From positions 1 through 5,574 of the forward strand of contig JAUXGI010000100.1 in assembly GCA_030622295.1 (NCBI GenBank): a stretch of 5,574 bases of DNA. The letters run 5' to 3'. Source of the DNA: Planctomycetota bacterium (GTDB taxonomy: Bacteria; Planctomycetota; B129-G9). The position numbers and the translations under genes are program-made. The notes below the pieces were generated by a model. The model was not told where the DNA came from and ran no database searches. It was given only the letters and a program-made list of their open reading frames with translations. This document shows positions 1-5,574 of this stretch, piece by piece (within the stretch, counting starts at the first letter, position 1; each line of letters begins with the position of its first letter).

Positions 1-717
1 CTCATACTCCTTAAGAACCTCCTGGAGTTCCCACTCAGTTCTGGCGTAATCCTTCTCAAGATTCCTTTCTATCTCATCCAGCCGCGCCTCAAGGTCACCT
101 ATCGCTTTTCCCTGAGCCTTTGCCGCTTGTGTCACTTCCTCAACCTGCCGCAACAGTTCCTTCACCTTCCTATATTCGGGCAGTAGCCTCTCATATTCAG
201 CAAGCGCTTCCTCCGCCTCATCCAGTTTCCCCTGAGCCGTGTCCGCTTGCGCTTTGCTGGCATCCTGAGAATCCATCAGTTTTTCCGCTTCATCGAGGGC
301 GTTCGCGGCCCTGGATTTCACCTCCGAAAGCCTTCTTGAGCCTTCGCAGGTCTCCTCACCGGCAAGACGTTTCTGCACTGCCTCAATGCGGGCGCGAACA
401 GAATCCTTTGTTTCATCTCCGCCGGCTGCGGCGCCCTCTTCTCCCTGTTTTCCGTTTGTTCCCTCTGCTTTAGAAGAATCGCTGCCGCCTTTACTGTTGC
501 CTCCGCCGTTGCCCTGTCGGCCTGAACCCGCTCCATGCGGCGAGGTGGGCGGTTGGCTGCCCTCCGATTGTTCCAGAGAATTTGCTGATTGTGGAGAGGT
601 TTGCGCGGGATCGCGCGTTCCGCCGGTGGGTTCCTTCTCGGTGCGCTTGCAGCTCATAAAAGATGACGGGATGAAAATGACCAACACAACCAAAGTGAAA
701 AGACGTGCTCTTTTCAT
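1..717 (-). CDS. Putative lipoprotein with low-complexity linker and coiled-coil region (partial, C-terminus outside window)
   Basis: Reading the minus strand from the ATG at 717-715 gives 239 codons with no stop before the window edge, so the C-terminus is missing. The N-terminus is a lipoprotein signal: Lys2, Arg3 and Arg5, a hydrophobic stretch at residues 6-20 (LFTLVVLVIFIPSSF), then FMSC with Cys23 as the likely lipidated residue. Residues 24-105 form a polar linker rich in Gly, Ser, Asn, Gln and Pro. From about residue 106 to 239 the protein is Glu/Lys/Ala/Leu-rich and heptad-like, predicting long helices or coiled coil; LDEAE occurs twice (141-145 and 165-169) and a related LDEIE follows at 213-217. 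The start is fixed by an excellent Shine-Dalgarno sequence. I do not recognise a family. A tethered envelope-spanning or scaffold role is only an inference. The lipid signal and open frame are directly visible; the function is unknown. Confidence 0.78.
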   Translation of the reverse strand, partial: MKRARLFTLVVLVIFIPSSFMSCKRTEKEPTGGTRDPAQTSPQSANSLEQSEGSQPPTSPHGAGSGRQGNGGGNSKGGSDSSKAEGTNGKQGEEGAAAGGDETKDSVRARIEAVQKRLAGEETCEGSRRLSEVKSRAANALDEAEKLMDSQDASKAQADTAQGKLDEAEEALAEYERLLPEYRKVKELLRQVEEVTQAAKAQGKAIGDLEARLDEIERNLEKDYARTEWELQEVLKEYE

Positions 718-721
718 GGCA

Positions 722-731
722 ACCTCCTTCT
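722..731 (-). promoter_or_regulatory. Strong Shine-Dalgarno site for the lipoprotein gene
   Basis: On the minus strand this reads AGAAGGAGGT, ending 4 nt before the ATG at 717. It is almost fully complementary to the canonical 16S 3' end. It decides the start codon and shows that the host uses standard anti-Shine-Dalgarno recognition. Confidence 0.88.
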
Positions 732-758
732 CATGTGCCCATGTCGGCCTAACTACTG

Positions 759-764
759 ATTATA
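759..764 (-). promoter_or_regulatory. Likely -10 box of the lipoprotein promoter
   Basis: The minus strand reads TATAAT here, 41 nt upstream of the start codon, which would give a leader of about 35 nt. No good TTGACA-like box is found 16-18 nt further upstream. The expected -35 position (about 782-787, CAGGGC) lies within an 11-bp palindrome. The promoter may therefore depend on an activator or an alternative sigma factor. Confidence 0.5.
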
Positions 765-777
765 TGGTTTCCAGATA

Positions 778-788
778 ACAGGCCCTGT
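778..788. repeat. Palindrome ACAGG-C-CCTGT, possible operator
   Basis: This is a perfect 5-bp inverted repeat around one central base. It covers the place where the -35 element of the lipoprotein promoter should be, which is a typical site for an operator. It is short enough to occur by chance, and no regulator gene is adjacent. Confidence 0.28.
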
Positions 789-819
789 CGGGTAAACCTC
801 TCCCCATTGTCAAGGCCGC

Positions 820-833
820 AAATCGGTCGATTT
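820..833. repeat. Perfect palindrome AAATCG-GT-CGATTT
   Basis: Two 6-bp arms flank a 2-nt centre in the gap between the flavoredoxin and lipoprotein genes. The 2-nt centre is too small for a normal hairpin loop, so protein binding is more plausible than RNA folding. It abuts and overlaps the left arm of the folded element at 831-899. Confidence 0.35.
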
Positions 834-899
834 AAGGTGGAGCCTCCCGGCGGTGTTCGCCGGGGGCGGAGTCGTTCAGGACGACAGGCCCGCCTTAAA
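831..899. repeat. Three-way inverted-repeat element between the two minus-strand genes
   Basis: The outer arms 831-840 (TTTAAGGTGG) and 890-899 (CCGCCTTAAA) pair over 10 positions with one G-T wobble. Inside them, CCCGGCG (846-852) pairs with CGCCGGG (858-864), and GTCGT (871-875) pairs with ACGAC (881-885), giving a closed three-branch shape. Alternative pairings exist: 865-869 with 890-894, and CTCCCGG (844-850) with CCGGGAG (902-908). It lies just downstream of the flavoredoxin stop, so it may act as a 3' structure or weak terminator, but neither strand has the T-run of an intrinsic terminator. It could equally be a dispersed palindromic repeat. I do not recognise a known riboswitch or RNA family. 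Confidence 0.5.
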
Positions 900-916
900 C
901 TCCGGGAGTCAGCGTC

Positions 917-1453
917 CTACCCCCCAATGTCCGTGTTGCCCTCGTGGTCGATGCTCAGCAGGCTGCTGTACGCGATGGTGTAGAGGTGTCTCTCGACGCC
1001 GGGGGTTTTGTGCATCGCCACGATTTCGCCCACGTAGATGGTGTGGTCGCCGACGTCGAGTTCCTGGACGACCTTGCACTCGAACGCGAGCATCGCCCCC
1101 TCGATTAGAGGGGGGCTTACCTTCGTTGCCGGTACCGCCTTGAGCCCGGATTCCTTGAACTTGTCGTAGTTGCGGCCGGACTTCGTCCCGCAGAACCACG
1201 CGCCGTCCTTTTGCGCCTCCGACGGGAAGCACAGGACAAACTCCTTGCAACCCTCCAGGCACTGGTGCGAGTAGCGCGCCTGCCCGACCGCTATCGCCGC
1301 CAGCGGCGGGTTGACGGACGTGAACATCCACCACGACAGGCCCATTACGTTGGGCCGGCCGTTCTTGTCGACGCTCGTCACGAGAACGTAAAAATGCGGC
1401 GACGCCAGTTTGATTGCTTCGGCCCAGAAGGTTTCTTCGAATTTCTCCGTCAT
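917..1453 (-). CDS. Flavoredoxin / flavin reductase-like FMN-binding protein
   Basis: The 178-residue product has the size and sequence character of the flavin reductase-like split-barrel family (flavoredoxin group), cytosolic FMN proteins that carry electrons or reduce flavins. The FMN-binding part is recognisable at residues 35-62: NVMGLSWWMFTSVNPP followed by an AIAVGQARYSHQ strand and helix, then EFVLCFPS at 71-78. A typical second half follows, with WFCGTKSGRNYDKF (86-99) and the strand around GDHTIYVGEIVA (135-146). Five cysteines (65, 69, 75, 88, 126) do not form a metal-binding motif. I chose the ATG at 1453 because GAGGAG lies 6 nt upstream; a GTG at 1486 would add 11 residues but has no ribosome binding site. 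It has its own promoter and is divergent from the channel gene. Family placement is firm; the physiological partner and substrate are unknown. Confidence 0.9.
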   Translation of the reverse strand: MTEKFEETFWAEAIKLASPHFYVLVTSVDKNGRPNVMGLSWWMFTSVNPPLAAIAVGQARYSHQCLEGCKEFVLCFPSEAQKDGAWFCGTKSGRNYDKFKESGLKAVPATKVSPPLIEGAMLAFECKVVQELDVGDHTIYVGEIVAMHKTPGVERHLYTIAYSSLLSIDHEGNTDIGG

Positions 1454-1459
1454 GTCTCT

Positions 1460-1465
1460 CTCCTC
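1460..1465 (-). promoter_or_regulatory. Ribosome binding site that fixes the flavoredoxin start
   Basis: The minus strand reads GAGGAG, 6 nt before the ATG at 1453. This spacing favours the 178-residue product over the longer GTG-initiated form beginning at 1486. Confidence 0.8.
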
Positions 1466-1500
1466 ATTCTTAGCGCGTACGGGCACGAAATATCTCGCAT

Positions 1501-1529
1501 AGAGTAGATTTACGAATCGGTCCTGTCAA
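1501..1529 (-). promoter_or_regulatory. Probable sigma-70-type promoter of the flavoredoxin gene
   Basis: The minus strand has a perfect TTGACA (1529-1524), a 17-nt spacer and TACTCT (1506-1501), a weak -10 box matching three of six consensus positions. Transcription would start near 1494, leaving a leader of about 40 nt. The perfect -35 and ideal spacing support it; the poor -10 keeps confidence moderate. Confidence 0.55.
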
Positions 1530-1576
1530 GTCTTCCATCGAACCGTTACCTGACCCGCATTTCTCACGAAGAGGCT

Positions 1577-1631
1577 CGGGGAGTCAGACCCTTCCCGTCG
1601 CTTCGCTCCTCCTCAGCGTCTGACCCCCTCG
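1577..1631. repeat. GGGGTCAGAC-type imperfect inverted repeat
   Basis: The left arm CGGGGAGTCAGAC (1577-1589) faces the right arm GTCTGACCCCCTCG (1618-1631). The innermost 7 bp are perfect and the outer G/C run pairs with one mismatch. Between the arms is a pyrimidine-rich stretch. A degenerate TTAGACCCC (1636-1644) follows. The inverted form of 1620-1632 recurs exactly as GCGAGGGGGTCAG at 5467-5479. This resembles small dispersed palindromic (REP-like) repeats, but no transposase is present in the window. Confidence 0.5.
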
Positions 1632-1701
1632 CGGCTTAGACCCCTTTGGGTAACAGTTTTGCGGGGGGCGTGTAAAGCGCGATGCCGAGTCGGCCGATAA
1701 A

Positions 1702-1710
1702 TGGTATAAT
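1702..1710 (+). promoter_or_regulatory. Extended -10 promoter of the channel gene
   Basis: TGGTATAAT is a perfect TATAAT (1705-1710) preceded by the TGn extension at 1702-1704. The -35 position (about 1682-1687, ATGCCG) is poor, as is common for extended -10 promoters. Transcription would begin near 1717, giving a leader of about 29 nt. A GGAG ribosome binding site at 1731-1734 precedes the ATG by 11 nt. Confidence 0.68.
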
Positions 1711-1745
1711 GCAGTGACAGTGTATCCCACGGAGAAAATTCGCCC

Positions 1746-3332
1746 ATGAATACCGTAATAGTTGCAGCCATCGTATGCTTTCTCGCCTTGTTGTTCCTGA
1801 ACGTCCTGCGCATTCTCTCGCGCGGCGCTCGCGAGGAGCATTTCTTCGGACTCTTCGTCAAGCGCAACATCTTCTTCCTCACGCTGCTCTTCATTGTCGG
1901 GCTGTTTCGCCTGAAGGTATGGGCGGACATCGTGCCGGAGGAGTGGCTGGTGTTCCCTGTGCACGCCCTGCGATTTTTCCCGCTGGAATGGTCCGGCGAG
2001 CCCGGGGCGGCACATTATCTGGACGTCATCATAATCACGTGCGCGGTGCTGCTGGCCATCAAGACGGCGATGGTCATAATCTTCGACTATGCCCTGAAGC
2101 GCGTGCGCGATGTCGACGTGCCCGGGCTTATTCGCGCGCCGATTACCTGGGGCGCGTACATGATTGCCGCCGCCATAATCATCCACTCGGTGCTCCACTG
2201 GGACGTCACGCCGCTCTTCACCACCTCGGCCATCATATCCCTGGTGCTCGGCTTTGCCATGCAGGACACGCTCAGCAATCTCTTCACCGGTCTCTCGATT
2301 CACTTCGAGAAGAGCGTGCAGATAGGCCACTGGGTAAGGATAGGCGAGCACGAGGGGCGCGTGGTGGGCGTCACCTGGCGCGCAATCAACGTCCGAACCT
2401 TTGACGGCGACTACGTCATCATCCCGAATTCCACCTTCGGCAAGGTCGAGATAATTAACTACTCCCTGCCGACCACGGTACACGCGGTGAACCTTTTCAT
2501 CGGGACGAGTTACTCCGACCCCCCGAACAAGGTGCGCCGGGCAATCCTTGAAGCGTTAAGCAGAGTGGAAGGGATAATGCATCGCCCGGAGCCGCAGATA
2601 TTCACCCACTCCTACGGCGATTTCTCGATTACATATCGCATCAAGTTCTGGCTGAACGACTACTCGCGCCACTTCGTAATCGAGAGCGACGTCTTCAGCA
2701 ACATCTGGTACATCTTCAAGCGCCACGGCATCACGATACCGTTCCCCATTCGCACGGTTCACTTGCACCACGTCAAGGAAGTCACCGAGGAAGAGGAACT
2801 CGCCCGCTGCGTTGACCTGCTCAGGCGCGTGGACTTTCTTGCCTCGCTCGATAATGATGATTTCCTCGTGCTGGCCCGAGGCACGCGGCGCGCGATATAC
2901 GCCGCCGAGGAAGAGGTCGTCCGGCAGGATGAAGAGGGTGAGGAGTTCTTCCTGGTCCTGGATGGCGAACTAGACGTCACGAAGACCGCCCATGACGGCG
3001 AGCAGGTGAAAGTCGGCACGCTGCACACCGGCGATTTCTTCGGCGAGATGGCCATGCTCAGCGGCGACAGGCGCACCGCCACTGTCACCGCCTCCATGGA
3101 TTCGACCCTGGCCGTCATTGGACGCGAACACTTCAGGAAGTTGCTTCGGGCGAAACCGGCGATCGCCGGTGAGATAAGCGAAGTACTGGCCGAGAGAACC
3201 GCGAAGGGCGTGGAAGCAATGGAGAGATACCGCGAGGAAATTGAAAGGGCCGGGGAAACCCTCCCCGCCGGGGAAGCCAAAAAGATCGCCGCGCGAATCC
3301 TGCGCAATATCAAAAAACTCCTGCACTTGTGA
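1746..3332 (+). CDS. MscS-family ion channel with C-terminal cyclic-nucleotide-binding domain (bCNG type)
   Basis: This 528-residue inner-membrane protein joins a mechanosensitive-type channel to a cyclic-nucleotide sensor. Hydrophobic segments lie near residues 2-24, 41-57, 92-114 and 133-150. The pore-lining helix follows at about 155-185, with LGFAMQDTLSNLFTGLSI matching the E. coli MscS pore region. The MscS beta domain (about 188-240) includes the conserved IIPNST, and the alpha/beta domain ends near 343. A cNMP-binding domain spans about 355-475. Its phosphate-binding cassette, GDFFGEMAMLSGDRRTATV (429-447), keeps the Gly-Glu (433-434) and Arg443-Thr444 that contact ribose and phosphate in HCN and CAP proteins. 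A charged, helical tail (about 488-528) ends in basic and hydrophobic residues. Channels of this architecture are known as bCNG and respond to cAMP with weak or absent tension gating. The neighbouring cyclase suggests cAMP as ligand; cGMP cannot be excluded from the cassette alone. Confidence 0.95.
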   Translation: MNTVIVAAIVCFLALLFLNVLRILSRGAREEHFFGLFVKRNIFFLTLLFIVGLFRLKVWADIVPEEWLVFPVHALRFFPLEWSGEPGAAHYLDVIIITCAVLLAIKTAMVIIFDYALKRVRDVDVPGLIRAPITWGAYMIAAAIIIHSVLHWDVTPLFTTSAIISLVLGFAMQDTLSNLFTGLSIHFEKSVQIGHWVRIGEHEGRVVGVTWRAINVRTFDGDYVIIPNSTFGKVEIINYSLPTTVHAVNLFIGTSYSDPPNKVRRAILEALSRVEGIMHRPEPQIFTHSYGDFSITYRIKFWLNDYSRHFVIESDVFSNIWYIFKRHGITIPFPIRTVHLHHVKEVTEEEELARCVDLLRRVDFLASLDNDDFLVLARGTRRAIYAAEEEVVRQDEEGEEFFLVLDGELDVTKTAHDGEQVKVGTLHTGDFFGEMAMLSGDRRTATVTASMDSTLAVIGREHFRKLLRAKPAIAGEISEVLAERTAKGVEAMERYREEIERAGETLPAGEAKKIAARILRNIKKLLHL

Positions 3333-3376
3333 CAAACGAAACCTAAGGGGGTTAAACCCCTTCAGGTTTCGTTTGT
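3332..3376 (+). terminator. Long hairpin between channel and cyclase genes (possible terminator or attenuator)
   Basis: ACAAACGAAACCT (3332-3344) pairs perfectly over 13 bp with AGGTTTCGTTTGT (3364-3376). The stem continues with AAGGGG (3345-3350) against CCCCTT (3357-3362), leaving one bulged C (3363) and a GTTAAA loop. The first base is the last base of the channel stop codon and the last base starts a TATAAT box. There is no clean downstream U-run (ATAATCGC follows), so it is not a textbook intrinsic terminator. It may stabilise the channel transcript's 3' end or attenuate read-through. Confidence 0.7.
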
Positions 3377-3381
3377 ATAAT
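3376..3381 (+). promoter_or_regulatory. Possible -10 box for the cyclase gene
   Basis: A perfect TATAAT lies 13 nt before the cyclase ATG. A weak -35 candidate (TTAAAC, 3352-3357) sits 18 nt upstream in the hairpin loop. If used, transcription would start near 3388 and leave a leader of only about 7 nt. It could be a chance match, with the cyclase transcribed by read-through from the channel promoter. Confidence 0.4.
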
Positions 3382-3386
3382 CGCAC

Positions 3387-3392
3387 AGGGGG
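3387..3392 (+). promoter_or_regulatory. Unusually close G-rich ribosome binding site of the cyclase gene
   Basis: AGGGGG is the only Shine-Dalgarno-like sequence and lies just 2 nt before the ATG at 3395, closer than normal. No better in-frame start with a well-placed site is visible; a GTG at 3422 also lacks one. AGGGG here (3387-3391) could pair with CCCCT (3357-3361) in place of the upstream hairpin arm, so initiation may be weak or regulated. Confidence 0.4.
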
Positions 3393-3394
3393 CT

Positions 3395-5461
<2,067 letters not shown>

Positions 5462-5466
5462 AGACG

Positions 5467-5479
5467 GCGAGGGGGTCAG
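5467..5479. repeat. Second copy of the GCGAGGGGGTCAG motif
   Basis: These 13 bases are the exact reverse complement of 1620-1632 in the divergent intergenic repeat. A further shared CTGAGGAG (5504-5511 against the reverse of 1609-1616) lies nearby at a different spacing. This suggests a diverged relative of the same dispersed repeat, here flanking the terminator of the cyclase gene. Confidence 0.45.
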
Positions 5480-5509
5480 GAGTTTATCCCGACGAAGGAG
5501 GGGCTGAGG

Positions 5510-5530
5510 AGCAGCCTTCGGCTGTTTTTT
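5510..5530 (+). terminator. Intrinsic terminator of the cyclase gene
   Basis: AGCAGCC (5510-5516) pairs with GGCTGTT (5520-5526) over 7 bp, including one G-T wobble, around a tight TTC loop. A run of six T (5525-5530), then CCTTT, follows. This is a standard Rho-independent terminator about 80 nt past the cyclase stop and probably ends the channel-cyclase unit. Confidence 0.78.
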
Positions 5531-5574
5531 CCTTTCGCGTCCTCTCTTCTCGGACATTATTTCCGAAGTCATGC

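Noticed and set aside
120..778. Plus-strand open frames of 117 and 130 codons over the lipoprotein gene
   Set aside because: The translations are Pro/Ser/Arg/Leu-rich antisense readings of the coiled coil and linker. The minus strand has a signal peptide, lipobox and perfect ribosome site, so it is the real coding strand.
844..866. GC-rich hairpin as an intrinsic terminator for the flavoredoxin gene
   Set aside because: The stem is strong, but on the minus strand it is followed by GCTCCACC rather than a T-run. I list it only as part of the structured element.
1454..1486. GTG-initiated extension of the flavoredoxin by 11 residues
   Set aside because: There is no ribosome site before the GTG, whereas GAGGAG is ideally placed before the ATG at 1453. 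The extra residues (MPVRAKNEERD) are not typical of the family.
1584..2483. A long open frame on the minus strand (299 codons) opposite the channel gene
   Set aside because: Its translation is rich in Arg, Asp, His and Gln with no recognisable domain. It runs antisense to a channel gene whose family match is unmistakable, and it is a by-product of GC-rich codon usage.
5549..5566. Small inverted repeat TCGGA / TCCGA near the window end
   Set aside because: Five base pairs with a 7-nt loop, with no T-run and no gene context visible, is within chance expectation.

Overview
This window looks like chromosomal DNA from a GC-rich (roughly 55-60% by eye) diderm bacterium, probably an environmental or uncultivated lineage. 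The evidence is a lipoprotein with a lipobox, a cyclase sensor with a large predicted periplasmic domain, canonical AAGGAGGT-type ribosome binding, and dispersed GGGGTCAGAC-like and GGGATGC repeats in the gaps. The phylum cannot be fixed from this sequence alone. There is no rRNA, tRNA, transposase, integrase or CRISPR array.

Layout. Two genes lie on the minus strand at the left: a lipoprotein with a coiled-coil tail (717 down to 1, running off the window edge) and a flavoredoxin-like FMN protein (1453 down to 917). They are separated by 199 nt that carry a promoter, two small palindromes and a foldable three-way inverted-repeat element. A 292-nt divergent intergenic region (1454-1745) holds a TTGACA-type promoter for the flavoredoxin, a GGGGTCAGAC-type inverted repeat, and an extended -10 promoter for the right-hand pair. 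Two genes then run rightward: an MscS-family channel fused to a cyclic-nucleotide-binding domain (1746-3332), and a CHASE2-containing class III adenylate cyclase (3395-5428). The tail of the window has a heptamer tandem repeat and a good intrinsic terminator.

How the genes work together. The right-hand pair reads as a compact signalling unit. The cyclase senses something through a predicted periplasmic CHASE2 domain and makes cAMP; its catalytic residues are all present. The adjacent channel carries an intact phosphate-binding cassette and could be gated by that cAMP. MscS-type channels with such a C-terminal domain are known as bCNG channels, but a dedicated neighbouring CHASE2 cyclase would form a complete sensor-messenger-channel circuit. 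The two genes are 62 nt apart, and that gap is almost filled by a near-perfect hairpin that overlaps the channel stop codon and a TATAAT box. The second gene may therefore be under separate or attenuated control. The leftward genes have no evident functional link to this pair.
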